Positions 35,852-50,000 are shown, numbered from the stretch's first letter. The stretch: 64,000 bases of DNA from Diabrotica undecimpunctata (GCF_040954645.1 NC_092810.1:13378377-13442376), one strand, 5' to 3'. Numbers and translations: made by a program. Notes: generated by a model from the letters alone, not told the origin.

Positions 35852-37867
35852 CAGTGTGGCGCACCGAAAACGAAACAGAGGCATTTACTGGCAGATGATT
35901 CCTTTTTTGAAAAAACGCTCGGACCCGTCGATTTTGTTTTCGAGCGGGACACAAAATTGGCATAAAATCACTTTAACATTTGCAGCCCCTTAAGCGGGGG
36001 TGGCATCATCCCTAAAATCTTAAATGAAGAGGGGGGTCGAATGATCCATTATTTGAAAGGTCCTTCAACTCCCTTTATAATGATGTAAATTTCATGTATT
36101 TAATTTAGTAGTTTTGGAGATTTATTGATTTAAAGTTTAAAGTAGACTTTATTAGGTACATCAAATTAGTTTGTACTTCTTTCAGAAGAAATTTGAGTAA
36201 AAGCATTTTCTTGAAAAGTAAATGCTTTTATTTACTACGCCCATGGTTTATTAATAATAAAAATAGCAATTGAAGTGTCCTTTGTGACAAAAAAAGTTGT
36301 TTTTTGAAGAAAGATAAGTAGAGAATGCCACGTACTTATTTTAAATAGGAAATAGTACATTAGTTTGCGATTGATTTGACCAATCTTTGTTGTTAAAATA
36401 TCATTTATTGCTTTATACATAAATTAACCATGGTATATTCCACGGCAGAAAGGGTTGAAATTATTGAAATATTTTTCGGAAATAATCAGTGCGCTAATAG
36501 AACAGCACACATTTTTAATGAGCGACATGAGAACAATAATGTGCACCGAAAATATGTTCTAGAACTTGTAGCTAAATTTCGAGAAACTGGATCAGTCGCC
36601 AATAAAAAACGTAATATTGAAAATCCTATAAGGAACGAAGCAACAGAAGTGGGGGTTTTAGGGCAAGTTATTGTAGATCCTACATTAAGTACCCGCAAAT
36701 TGCAAACTTCGTGTGGTGTTAGTCGACGTACTATCCAACGGATTCTAGGCCCATAATTTTCATCCGTATAAAATTCACCTTGTACAAGAACTTAATGAAG
36801 ACGATTTTGATAAGCGATTAGAATTTTGTGAAGTTATGAGTGAACGAATTACAAACGACGAACAATTTTTATTTAACATTTGCTTTTCCGACGAATGTTC
36901 CTTTTTTTTAAATGGCGAAGTAAATCGTCATAATTGTTGATATTGGTCGGACTCTAATCCCAGAATTTACCATGAGGTACACACACAGCAGCCACAAAAA
37001 TTAAATGTTTGGGCTGGCATTTTTGGCGATCATTTGGTTGGTCCTTTTTTCTTACCTGGAAATTTGACTGGTGAAATGTATTTGGAATTACTGCAAAATG
37101 CCATAGATCCTGCGCTAACAGATATAATTAAAAATCAGAATGATGGTCGATACGTTGAGAATATGTTGATGTTCCAACAGGATGGTGCCCCACCACATTA
37201 CGCATTAAGAGTTCGGCATTATTTAGATCAGACCTTTCCAGGTCAATGGATTGGTAGAAGAGGTGCCGTTGAATGGCCCCCAAGATCGCCAGATTTATCA
37301 CCTTTGGATTTCTTTTTGTGGGGTTACTTAAAAAGCAAAATCTATGCTACTCAGCCAACATCCTTAGAAGATTAACGACAAAGAATTGTAAATGAGTGCC
37401 ATCAAATTACTCCTCAAATATTGCAAAATGTCCGGCAACGTTTTCAGCAAAATCTTTATTATTGCATGGAAAGTAATGGTGGTCATTTTTAACATTTACT
37501 CGGCTGACAGGTCAGTTCATTCTTTATTTTTTAACAACTTTGCTGCTATGTATTGATCTCCTCTTACGATGATGTATTTAAACTTTAAATCAATAAATCT
37601 CCAAAACTACTGAATTGAAGTACATGAATTTTACATCATTGTAAAGGGAGTTGAAAGACCTTTTAAATGATGGATCATTCGACCCCCCTTTTCATTTAAG
37701 ATTTTAGGGATCGTGCCACCCCCCCTCAGGGATCTGCAAATGTTAATGTGATTTTATGCCAATTTTGTTTTCCCCTCGATAACAAAATCGACGGGTCCAA
37801 GCGTTTTTATTAAAAAGGAATCATCTGCCAGTAAATGCATCTGTTTCGTTTTCGGTGCGCCACCCTG
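35852..37867 (+). mobile_element. DD41D mariner (rosa-like) transposon, copy 2
   Basis: Full-length sister of the copy at 17182-19201, ~98% identical by eye. It has the same CAGTGTGGCGCACCG start, long inverted repeats and TA duplications at 35850-35851 and 37868-37869. It lies between the convergent receptor and lipase genes. Confidence 0.95.
36430..37492 (+). pseudogene. Transposase of mariner copy 2, several lesions
   Basis: Starts at ATG 36430. Compared with copy 1, a two-base deletion near 36748 breaks the frame after TIQRIL. A C-to-T change makes a TGA at 36938-36940, and a T-to-A change makes a TAA at 37373-37375. The T-run that is frameshifted in copy 1 has the reading-frame-preserving length here. 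The second catalytic Asp (FQQDGAPPHYA) and third (SPDLSPLDFFLWG) are intact. Confidence 0.9.
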
Positions 37868-38573
37868 TATATTAATGACAGTAAACCATGAGATATTAAA
37901 TATCAATGTTTACTTCTTTCAATTCATTAATGTCAGTGTCCCGTTTTTTTTTAAATATTTTACAACTATTCGAAAAGTAAAAATTTCGAAAAGTTTACGC
38001 ATAATTCACAGGCATCCTTGCAAAATGTCCTACAACAATGTAAAAAATATCCGAAGTAAAGAACTCCGGAAGTAGAAGTAATCCCCAATTACTGTTTTAC
38101 TGTTTTGGAAAATCCTCGGAAAACTCAATTCATTTGCTTTTAATTCCATTAGACTCGCAGCCTTCAAGAATTTAGTTCATGGTAAATCAGGACACTGATC
38201 TAACCCGAATAAAATAGAGTAAAAAAGTACTAGCAGCTCTAGCGTTACTTAAAACTACAGTGTTTAGAATGAGTAGAGGCACCGACAATTTATTGTGTTT
38301 AGGCATCGTATTGAAACATATTAATCTTTTTTATAAAATATGCCTTAGCCTTAGCATAGTCTTAATAAAAGAAATTGGAGTAGCTTGTCAAAATGTTAAA
38401 GGTACACTTTGAAAGATATTTTTTTAAAATTTTAAATATTAACTAAAAAAAAACAATGGTTTTCCGAAACTTACTAAGGTAGCTGACGTTCTGGTTTGCA
38501 ATTTTTGCAAAGACATAGATTTAGAATTTAATATTCTTGTAAATTAATAATTTGTTCTTATTAGGAGAAGGGT

Positions 38574-39485
38574 GGGCATAGTGGCCACTGCGGGCATAAG
38601 GGTCACTGGTTGTTACTGCACAGTACGGTATTGACACACAGCGACGGGCAGGTCAACTCTTTCATTTGAACGTCATCTTAGATGTGTTGAAGGTGTAAGC
38701 TGTTCTGATCATTTGTTTAAAAGTTATTGAAAATGTTCGTGTTTTTCAACATCCTGATATCTTCTTCTTAAAGTGCCTATCCGTTCCGGACGTTGGCGAT
38801 CATCACGGCTATCTTCACTTTGCTTATTGCAGCGCGGAACAGTTCAGTGGTAGTCGTGTTATACCACTTTCGCAAATTTTGAAGCCAGGAAATGCGTCTA
38901 CTTCCCGGTCCTCTCTTACCATTTACTTTCCCTTGGAGAATCAGCTGGAGAAGGCCGTAACGTTCTTGATTTCTCATTACATAACCTAGATATTCCAACT
39001 TTTTAGTTTTGACGGTCATGAGAATTTCACATTCTTTCCCCATTCTACGCAGGACCTCCACATTAGTAACTCTGTCAACCCAGGATATACGTAAGATGCG
39101 CCTATAACACCACATTTCGAAAGCTTCGAGCCGATTCATAGATGCAACAGTCAGTGTCCATGCTTCCATTCCGTAGAGCAGAACTGTGAATATGTAGCAG
39201 TTCAATAGACGGCATTTTGTTTTTAATGATATGTCTCGACTGTTGAAAATAGTTCTCATTCTAACGAATGCTGATATAAGTTAAGTGTATTTAATTAACT
39301 ATTACAACCAAACTTTCATTCATAATACAGGCAAATGATAGTAACGTCTTAAAAGAGGTGTATTTAGGCTACAAAACGATGTGTCTGTGTAACGCCTTGC
39401 TCGATTCGTTTAGCCGGTAGTGTGGCATTCATAATATAATGGCGGCGAAGAGGGCAAAATAGCCACGTCTGTGGCCACTATGCCC
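38574..39485. mobile_element. DNA transposon with 15-bp TIR GGGCATAGTGGCCAC, split by a LINE
   Basis: A perfect 15-base inverted repeat bounds the unit (38574-38588 and 39471-39485). Related subterminal copies lie just inside each end (GGGCATAAGGGTCAC; GGGCAAAATAGCCAC). Without the LINE at 38761-39270 the element is only about 400 bases and non-coding, so it is a non-autonomous element. The superfamily is not determined. Confidence 0.65.
38761..39270 (-). mobile_element. 5'-truncated LINE, minus strand, 7-bp target duplication
   Basis: CTGATAT flanks the insert at 38754-38760 and 39271-39277. The minus-strand frame reads MRTIFNSRDISLKTKCRLLN, CYIFTVLLYGMEAWTLT, RILRISWVDRVTN and GPGSRRISWLQNLRK. 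It is very similar to the copy at 11749-12495, including the AAG tail. The frame is open over its full length, but the element lacks everything upstream of the RT tail. Confidence 0.85.
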
Positions 39486-39489
39486 GACA

Positions 39490-40260
39490 TGAAGTAAAAT
39501 ATTTTTTCATTGAAAAATAATGGTTGTTTACAATGTTGTTTATAATAATTGTTTACAAAACTATTGAGAATTTCAAACAACATAATAGCTTGTGTTTTAT
39601 TTAAATTCTTACGGATTAAAGTCTGGTTTAGGGGTTTTTACCTGCAACAAATCTATTTTAGCAAGTAATTATATAGTAGACTAGTAATTATATTCCAAGA
39701 TCACTTATTGTACTGTAACGGATTTCTATACTGTAACGGGATACTGTACTGTACCGGGATCATTACTTAATAGTGTATTTTCCGAAGCTAATATCACAGA
39801 GATCTATCGGGACAAGGTCCCTGATGCCTGTAGACTAGTGGTAAAGATAAGTTTCAAACTAAATTAAAAATAAAAGTTGAAACTGAATGCAGTTCGGCTA
39901 GCTGGGTATGTTAGAGACTGGCCAGTTGATACTCAAGGTAGGATGAGGCCTATTTGCATGCCCTGTGAAAAGAACAGTAAACTTAGATATTAATTAAAAC
40001 AATGTAAGAATAGGAATAAATAAAAAACTAAGAGTACTGACAACATGAATGTACCTAAGAAGAATGGTTAGGTTATTAGTTTTACTACAAACTCTCTCTC
40101 CGTTTTTTACTAGGATTGGCAACAATGCATTCTGTAAATGCAAAGATATTGCTATAAAAATACTAAATTACTTTAGACAGCTAACAACTTTCAATATTTT
40201 ATAAATATATTTAAATTTAATTAAGTGATGGATTCGACCGTTACTTGATGGAAATTCATT
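39490..40260. other. Intergenic, no gene recognised
   Basis: AT-rich. A short repeat of CTGTAACGG / CTGTACCGGG motifs occurs near 39712-39762. Nothing else is supported. Confidence 0.35.
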
Positions 40261-40261
40261 T

Positions 40262-40690
40262 TACCTAACACTAAAATACTGAAAACTTTGATTTTCTACA
40301 TTTCCACAAAATTTATTTTGATTTTAAAATATTATCACTACAGCTGTTTTGGCCAGAGTGCCTTTCTCAAGTGACGTAGGTATTTTTTTAATTTGTTGAT
40401 TTCCATAGATTCTAATAAAGGTAGCTGAACGTTTTATTTTGGATATGAAGAATTTGAAATTCGTCATTAAAAGAATGATTATGGTCTAGAAGGTGAAGAG
40501 CGTACGTAGAGTCTGTTTTTCTATTATTAAAAGTCATTCTATGTTTTGCTATACGTTTGATAAACGTTCTATCAGTTTGACCGATGTAAGTTTTTGGACA
40601 GTCGCCACATTTAAGTTTGTATACACCATTGTGTAAGTGCTTTTTCTTTTGGCTCTTTTTGTTTTTAATATATTTATCATTTAAATTTAA
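40262..40690 (-). mobile_element. Penelope-like element 3' end (same family as 10.3-11.1 kb)
   Basis: On the minus strand the sequence encodes the decayed GIY-YIG block (TYIGQTDR) and the HLLDHNHSFNDEF region. It ends in the same 3' terminal segment as the inverted pair at 10278-11115, including the flanking GGATTCGACCGTTACTT. It lies just downstream of the lipase 3' end, in the same orientation as that gene. Confidence 0.75.
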
Positions 40691-40826
40691 AGTTGTACGT
40701 GATTAGGATTATTTAGGTGAAACCATAAAATGTACAATTCTTGTAAATAAAGTTTAATGAAATAAGTTCTTATCATTTAACAATAATAACATTAATATTT
40801 ACAAATTATACAATTTCAAACATCTA

Positions 40827-41015
40827 TTAAAGTATAGTTTCGATAGGACAAATATTAGACTCTAGTTTATTGATTAGGTCAGTTATAGGTTGATTTAAAA
40901 GTGGTAACTGATCTACATGGTTTATGAAATTGTCATGAGCAAATTTACTTTGCGAAATCGTCAAAAATCCACATTGGTTTTCTTGTGGTATTTGACTAAA
41001 CGCCGTTTTTGCATT
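40827..41015 (-). CDS. Lipase exon F (catalytic His, C-terminus)
   Basis: Acceptor GTTTATTTCAG before 41015, TAA stop at 40829-40827. It has 62 codons in phase 0. It encodes NAKTAFSQIPQENQCGFLTI, SQSKFAHDNFINHVDQLPLL and a short tail. The His corresponds to FNHLDF in better-known members. Confidence 0.88.
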   Translation of the reverse strand, partial: NAKTAFSQIPQENQCGFLTISQSKFAHDNFINHVDQLPLLNQPITDLINKLESNICPIETIL

Positions 41016-44000
41016 CTGAAATAAACAGAAATATATTAATACAAGGTATTCTAAAAAATAATTACTGTAGAATATAGAAGTTGTTAGGCCGAATAATAGA
41101 ATAATGAAGTAAGTAAGATTTGTAGACTACAAGCTCGTAGAACATTTTTAGAAGGTCATTTGACCCAACATGAATCATATATAAATCAATACTACAATAT
41201 GTAATAACAAGGGTTGCGATTTAGATTTCTCACCACTGTTTCAGATGGAATGTACGGACGGAATGACGTTGCAAAACAATTAATCTGTATGCCGATCCAA
41301 AACTTTGTTTATGAAAGTTTTCCAAAAATAAACGATTTCCCCTATTTCTACCAAAATTTTTGTACGGCATTAGGTCGCAAGTCAGTATTTTTGTATTACC
41401 TACCTAAGTTATAAATGCCGTACAAATATGTAAAATTTCTCCTTCCTTAACTCTGCAGTACACGCGAGGATTACATACGTAAACCATTGGATTATATCGC
41501 ACCCTCAGTGCAAGACTGCACTGAGGGTAAGAATAATTAAGTCAGAATAAGTAAGTTTCGAGATAAAGACGATTTTGTTTATTTTCGTGCTAATATCGGT
41601 GAAATATGACACAAGTTTTAAGAAAAATTAACATTTAATTATGATTTTGCATGCTTTTGAGCCTATATTACAATAACCAAAAATAGAAATTTAAATAAAA
41701 TAATATTATTGCTAAAAAAATTAGGAATTTCAAAGTTACAACACTTTTGCACGGTGAAAATTGTAAAAAGTGTAGACACATTTTCTGTTAGTTGTCCTAG
41801 TTGATACACTTCTTGTATATTTGTTTCCCAACAATTTGGGATTTAGTTTTTATAGAGCAAGTTTTCTGAGAAGAGATGTTTTTAACCTGTCAGTATTATT
41901 AATACACAAGTTTTAAGATAACTGTTTTTCCTTTCATAAGAAAAAATACTTTTTGTCTGTAAATAATTAGTCTTAATTTATGTGTTTTTAATCGCACGAA
42001 CGACATCGCACACATTTTATGGAAAATATAATGTCACACAAAGGACATTAAACTTACATGAATAGATTGGTCTCGTAAATCTTTGTTTATTATCGGCCGA
42101 TAATGGATTACGTAGACACGCTGTATATTAAAATAAAACACCACAAATGTAGATATTAAAATAACAAATATATTACTTTTTTCGTGCTTTTCATTGCTTG
42201 TCATCGAAACCATTGCAATGTTCCGTGCAAAACTCTTGTAACTCTGTTACATTAGAATTACAACAGTTTTGCACGGAACTTATGTACAAAAACGCAAAAT
42301 AGTTAAACTGTTGTTGTTGTAATATTTAGCCGGTTAAGCATTTGAAAGTTACTAAAGTTTTACAGGGGATAGATATGCATGCTTACAATTGAATTCCATG
42401 ATTACTTAATTTTCATAAAATTTTGAGTTAATGCAGTCTAGCACTGAGGGTGCGATATAATATTGCTTTTCGGACTATACTGTATATAAAGTTGCCTATC
42501 TCCTTATAACTTCAGGGCATAGTATAAGGAATTGTTTTAGTATGCGTCTGTCTCTTGATGTGTGTAGGTGTAAAAAATAGATTGTGTTCTGTTACCATTG
42601 TAATCCACTCGTGTACTTACATAACCCTACACTAAAAATTATATTTTGTATTCGGCGGTTAAGATTAGTTCTGCGTGAAAAACAGTAACAAATATTTATA
42701 TTTTATTTTTGTTTTAGTTATCAGTAATGTCCCGACCAAAAAAAGTAAGATTCGGCGACTCTAATTTTGAAAAAATGCTGATGGAATTGAATAAAGAAAT
42801 AGAGAACAAACAGGAGCCGAATATAGATAGTAGTCACAACGACAGCTGCTCAGGTGACTATAATGTTGAGCAATATGTATCTGATGATGTTCTAGAACAA
42901 GAATGTACCATGTTTGAACAAGAATCGGAACAAGACTGATGAAAAGATTCAAGGGAAAGAAGGTGAAGAAAAAATAATTTCAAAATGCTATGTTGGCAAA
43001 GACAAAAAAAAAACAAAGTGGAGTAGGATGTGTCCTGCGTCTTCTTCAAGAACTCGTGCAAAAATATTGTTTTGAAGTTACCAGGACCAATAAGAGAAGC
43101 TAGAAATGCAAAAACACAGTTTGAATGCTTCAAATAATGTATGCTAGATGATAATATCGTCAAAGACATCAGGCGTTGTACCAACATCTATATGGAGAAG
43201 GTAAAAACAAATTTTCAACGCTATAGAAATTCTAAAATGACCGACGTCAAAGAGATTTGGGGACTTATTGGTATACTCTCTTTAGCAGGTGTTCTAAAAT
43301 CTGGAAGACTAAAGGTTTTGAAAATGTGGGATAATAAGAAAGGTACTGGTGTTGAAAGGTTTGACGACTTTAATTCTAGACAACAAAGGAGAGAGCTGGA
43401 TAAAATTGCTCCTATACGAGACATTTTTAGACATTTTATTGAAAATTCAAAAAAAACTTACACGTTCAGATTATTTAACAGTTAAGAAATTACTTGCTTT
43501 TAGGAGAAAATGTTAATTCCGTTAAGACATCCCCAGTAAACCATCCAAATATGGTATAAAAATATTTGCGTTAGTAGATACGCAAATATGCATATACCTA
43601 TAATATGAAGATTTACAGTGGAACACAACCAACTGGTCCTTTTAAAACTGATTGGAGTAGCGCAGAGGTTGTTACAAGAATGGTTAAACCCATAGAAGGA
43701 ACGGACATAAACGTAACCATGGATAATTGGTTTACCAGTATATCTTTGGCCATGGACTTGCTTCAAAAGCGATTAACTATTGTTGGTACAATTCGTAAAA
43801 ATAAGAGGGAGCTATCACAAGAATTTATAAAGAGAGACATGCATTCTTCACTATTTGGATTCCTTCAATAAAAATGTACATTTGTAACGTACGTTCCAAA
43901 AAAAAATAAGGTCGTATTAGCTGATTCAACCATGCACCATGATGACAGTATTGATTCTGAAACAGAAAACAAGAACAAACCCGAGATAATAACGGATTAC

Positions 44001-47000
44001 AACAAAACAAAATTCGGTGTAGAACTGGTTGACCAATCGTGTGCACAATATGATGTTTTCCGAAACTCTCGGCGTTGGCCACTCACCGTGTTATTTGATC
44101 TATTAAATATATCAGGAATTAATGCATATTATGTTCATTATCATCGTGTAGCGCTGCAACCTTGGACAGACTATACAACCTGACCTAGATTAAGGTCTGA
44201 TCTTGTGTGTTTTTATGTGCATAAGTGTTTTCCTGGCTCGTTCGATTCTTGATAGGATTTCCTTTTTTGGGTTACACTTATTTGTCGCTTAGCATACAAA
44301 TATACGGTTGTTGGTAGCTTTGAAAATACTAGAATTTTAGTTTTGGAAACATTTAGATGTAAACCATTTCGCTACGACGAACTACCGCATTTATTATATT
44401 TTGTAGTTATTGTGCGTTGCTTGCTATTAGTACGGTATCATCAGAGTACCTGATGTTGTCTATGCTGATTACTTTATAGAACTCCCTAAAACTAGGTTTA
44501 GCTCAATCTGTTGCTCAAGATAATATGTTAGAATAAGCAATAGGACAATTCTTCTTCTTGTTGTGCCACTCCTATCGGAGATTGGAAATCATCAAGGCTA
44601 TCCTGACCTTGTTTACAGCTGACCTAAAGATTTCATTAGTGGTACAGCCCAACCACTCTCTCAAATTACTCAACCACGACATTCTGCTATGGCCTGGATG
44701 TCGTTTTTTTTTCTATTTTTCCTTGCATTATATTTTGACGTAATGCGTATTTATGTCTTCTCATCAGGTGACCCAAATATTCAAGTTTTCTTCGTTTGAT
44801 CGTTGACAAAATTTCTGGGTCTTTTCCTATCCTTCGCCTTACTTCAAAGTTTGTAACTCTTTCAACCCAACTTATCTTCAGCATTCGACAGTAGCACCAC
44901 ATCTCGAAACTATCAATATTATTGACACAACCATTATCAAATACACTATTTCACGACCAGGAGGGAATATATACCAGAGTAAAGGACTGTAAAGTAATAA
45001 TCAATGAAAATATAAGCCTACAACTCCAGTTGTTTGTACTAAATACTGAAGCTGAGACCAGAAAAGAACTTTGTGGCGCTAACTTCAGAACTAAAATCAT
45101 AAATCTCTAGATATAACTGAGGATGTAACATTTTACAATAATAATGTAAAACGGTTGAATCGCATCCATAAGTCAAAGCTGAATCTAAACGCTGATTTAA
45201 ATAGACGATATTCCTTAGCATGGGCAGCATTTGGAAAATTACTGTTTGTTTTGCCGTTGTTGACATATAAAATTAAAACATGTGCTTTTAACAACATAGT
45301 TCGCAAACTTCGAGTGACTCCGAAAGCTATGGAAGCTGTTATGTTTAACAATAAGTCAGCGATCGTATAGATATCTAATAAAGAAATACGAAGACGATAG
45401 GACGAATGTAAGACAACCGTTGAACGAAGCAAATTGTTCAATAGCAAAAGAGACAATAAGAGAAGTAGAGGCAGCCTTAAACAAAATAGAGTAATAATAT
45501 CAAACGAACGACTTTTCATGATTATATGTAAAAAAAACGAACAGAAATGATTGGACACACCTAAGAGATCCGACGATTGATGAAAAAGTTTGTGATGATA
45601 ATTATAAGATGACAGAAAAAATATCATTTTTTTTTAAATCAGCATCTTCTTCAGTTAATCGCAATCTTGGTGGCATAAATAGAACAGTGTGAGTCTACTT
45701 TTTTCATAAACAGAGTTTATATAGAGACCATCCAAAAAGATTTGTTCTGTTGAATAAACCAGTAGATAGGTAATAAAACTGACGCATTTTCTGTATTCTG
45801 AAGCTATCAAATTTTGTTATCCCATATGCCAAACCCATTTGTACCAATTCATACCAAATGACTGAAAAAAAAAATGTTTTCTCTATCTGTATGCAGGTTG
45901 TCTAAATAGCCCAAGTTGATGTTAAATATCTATAAAAATATTTTATTTTATTTACTTACGGAACTTTCTGCCAAGTAATCATTAGATGCAACGACATATG
46001 TAACTGGAACATTAATATTATTTAATGGATATAAGGGTGGTGTAGGGCTGTTATATTTCAACAAATTACCGGATGCTCCATAGTCAAACATTTGGAATAA
46101 TCCTTTATCAATTATTTGTGCGTAATGGGTTACAACCTTTTCGCAAATGCTATCTGGATTATCTACAAGTTGTATTGGACGTTTAGCCTGTAACAATTAA
46201 TAAAATGAACAACTAGTTATAGATAGAAGAAGTAATTTTTATTTAAAACTAATACTTGATTAACTTTGTACCGTAATTGCTGCATTAAACACTTATTTTT
46301 TTAAAATAACTAAATTTTTTACAAGAAAAAATGCTTTATTTTGATTTAAGAAGCATACAGTTAATTGTATTTTATTTATGGCAAGTTTTTCAAAAATATT
46401 TATATATTTTTCATTCAGATCTTACTACATTCTGCTGAGGAATTTGCGACACAATTGGTCTCATTTACCAATTGTGTCGCAAATTCCTCGGCAGAATGTA
46501 GCAGGATCTGGTTATCCATATTAAATGAGGAAGTTATAAAAAGGAAAATACCAGTATTAGTAAGTCGGTAACATATAGAGGATACATCGTTTATGTTTTT
46601 TAACCCAGATATTACTACCGTCCTTTTAAAAGGCAGTGTAAATTATGCGTAATTTAGGTTAGTACAGCTACCAACTGATAGATGGCTCTAGATGGAGTGT
46701 TTTCAAGAGCCAGCATTCGACAAGTATTAACGATTTTAGTGCGCGCACATGCTGTAATTGTGAGGTTATCTGTGTAAATTGCCAGGTTTTGGACTACAAA
46801 ATGGATGCTTATAATTGGAGGTAAGTCTAGAATTAAAAAACTGTTATTTCACGGCATTGGCATGTGGATTATTGTATAATAGGGACTTATGTAAGTATAT
46901 TCTTGGCTCGAATAGTTGTCACGTTGTTTAAAAGGCTCGCCGCTTGGGATTTCATTTTGTTCTTTTAAAAGGACGGTAGTAATTAGTACTACCAACGTGC

Positions 47001-50000
47001 GTATTGTTTCAGGAGGCCTCTCAAATTGCATGAGCTATTAGAAGAGCTTGATTCTGATGAAATCCCAGTCCCTCCAGATGGTTTGATCATATTTCCCCCA
47101 GAAAATGCCAATGATGATGTCACCGATTGCGACTCCGGCGATGAAGAACTAACTACAATAAATAATTTACCGGGTAGTCAGTTGAGAAACGATGTAGAAC
47201 TTGTTTTTGACAACGCGACTGAATTACCACAAGATTCTGTGAATTCCAGCCTACCAGAAGAAGATTCGGATGATGACAATATACCATTGGTTGTGTTTCT
47301 TTCCAAGGAAAAGCTGCCCCATCAATTAGAGAAGAGAATATCTGCACACTGGATTCAAGGAGACTTGTATCAACACCCTGATTGTACTTACTGGAAAACT
47401 CAATTTGGACCGAAAATGACTTAGTCGCCGATGGAAATTTTCAATTTGTTTTTTGATGATGAAGTCATCAATTTGGTTACCGAATACACTAACATCTACG
47501 CAGGACAAAGAAATCTTTTGAACGACATTACTCAAAATGAGATTCGATGTTTTATAGGCGTTCTTGTATTGAGTGGTTATGTGGTTGTGCCGAAAAGGTA
47601 CATGTACTGGGAAAATCGTGACGATTCGCACAACGCAATGGTGGTAGCTGCTATATCTAGGGATAGATTTTCCCACATAATGAAAGTTTTGCATGTTTGC
47701 AATAACTTGTCATTAGATAAATTTGATAGATTTGCCAAGATGCGACCCCTGTTCGACGTAATAAACAAAAAATTTATACAATTTCCCCCTTTTGAACAAC
47801 ATCACAGCATAGATGAGGCAATGGTTCCGTATTTTGGTCGCCATCCCACAAAACAATTCATCAGGGGAAAACCAATCCGTTGGGGGTACAAAATGTGGGT
47901 AGGAGCCCTTCGTCTGGGATACATAGTTTGGTTTTCTCCTTACCAAGGTAATTCCACTACAATACCTGAACAATATAAAGTCCTTGGATTGGGTGCATCA
48001 GTAGTTCTATCCTATGCAGACAGATTGAATGAAGTATGGCCTCAAAGGCGATTTCATCTTATTTTTGATAATTATTTTACTTCTATTCATTTACTGCATG
48101 AGCTAAAACAAAGAGGCATATTTGGTACAGGCACTGTAAGGGAAAATCGCACCATGAAATGCCCTTTACCCTGTTTATCTATTATGAAAAAAACTGAACG
48201 TGGTAAATACGAGTATCGTCTTGATAAAAATACAGGAATAGTGGTTTGCCGCTGGCATGATAATAATATCGTTTCTATTGCTTCCAATTTTGTACCAGTA
48301 ATGCCTTGCTTCTCTGTAAAGAGATTTTCACAAGCAGAGAAAAAACATATTCAAGTACCTCAACCAAATATTGTTAGAATATACAATAACTTCATGGGTG
48401 GCGTTGATCGGAGTGACCAGAACATCAGTTTATATCGAGTGTCCATAAGAGGAAAGAAATGGTATTTTCCCCTTTTTGCTCATTGCGTTGATATGGCTAT
48501 TCAAAATGCGTGGCAGATTCACAAAACTCAAGACGGTAAACTGGATCAACTTGAATTTAGAAGATCTATTGCAACTAATATTTTGGAAACTTTTAAAAAA
48601 GAAACAAAACGCGGACCTTCTAAGCGGAATTCGAATTCGGTAGCCAATTCAAGATATGACGGTATTAACCACTTGATTCTTTATCAAGAAAAGCAATCGC
48701 GATGTGGATATTGTCACAAAAAAGTCCAGTTTTTGTGTGAAAAGTGCAAAATACCATTTTACATCCAAAATTTTGTTTTAAATCCTTTCATTCTTTGTAA
48801 ATTAATACTAATAAAATATATATGATATCTGGTACCGTATATTACTACCGTCCTTTTAAAAGAACATGTCAAAACTTGACAGGTATCGTCATAAAAAAAT
48901 ATATGATTGTGTTTTTTGGTTCCATATGCTATAATTTCCATGAAAATTCGAAATTAATTCAAAATGTTAACAATAAAAGTTTCAGTAATATCTGGGTTAA
49001 ATAACAAATAATATAAAATCATAATTTGGTGTTTATTGAAAGTAAACTAAATGCACGACCAAATACGTACCATGTCGGGATAGTATTATGAGGTTTTTTT
49101 ACTGGTTTTTCCCTCATAATTTACTATGGAATCACTAACAGGGGATTTTTACTGTCATCATGGCATGTGTTTGCTTTTTAAAGACGAATTACATGCTATG
49201 ATTTTTTCTGACGGATATTCTCAAGTTAAAGTTGATTTCATGTAATCGAATGAACTATCTTACAAGTAAAGTCGTCCCAGGAACGCAACTCAAAAATATT
49301 GGCGATATCATTTTAAAGTCGTCTACTTTAAAATGTATAATCTATCTATCTATATAAGGATTTTTACAACTGTCGCCGTCTTCCTTCTTTCAGCCAACGT
49401 CTCCCGTCCATTCTGTTCTGCCATTCTCCATTTCTAAGCTCTCGTCTTTCCATGGCCTCGTCCACTTCTTCCCTCCATGATCTTCGGGGTCTACCTCTTT
49501 TCCTCCTTCCTATTGGGCTTCAATCCGAAATCTTTGCTATCCAACTTGTATGATCTGTTCTTCTCACATGTCCATACCAAATTAAACGTTTTTCTTCGAT
49601 GTAGCTGAGTATGTCTTGTTCTACTGCCGTTCTTCGTTTTATCTCCTCATTTGTGATGCGATCCATTTTTGTCACTCTACAGCTTCTTCTCATGAACTCC
49701 ATTTCAGTTGCTGTGATTTTGGACCTGTTTCGTTTATTTATTATCCAATTCTCTGCTCCATAGGTCATTATACTGCGTACCAAGGTGTTATAAATTTTCT
49801 TCTTTGTATTTCTGGTAATCTGTCTATCCCACAGTACCCCGTTCATTTGTTTAATACATGTTCTTGTCTGTTCTAATCTGCTGGTTATCTCTTGCTCGGT
49901 GGTTTTAAGAGTATGAATCCTAAATATTTGAATGTATAATGTATGTCTGAATTGTTAATATAAATGAGTCAGATAAAATTAAATTGTTAGAAGAATTTTT

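Noticed and set aside
45133..45627. 164-codon minus-strand frame
   Set aside because: Leu/Ser-rich antisense shadow of a plus-strand LINE fragment.
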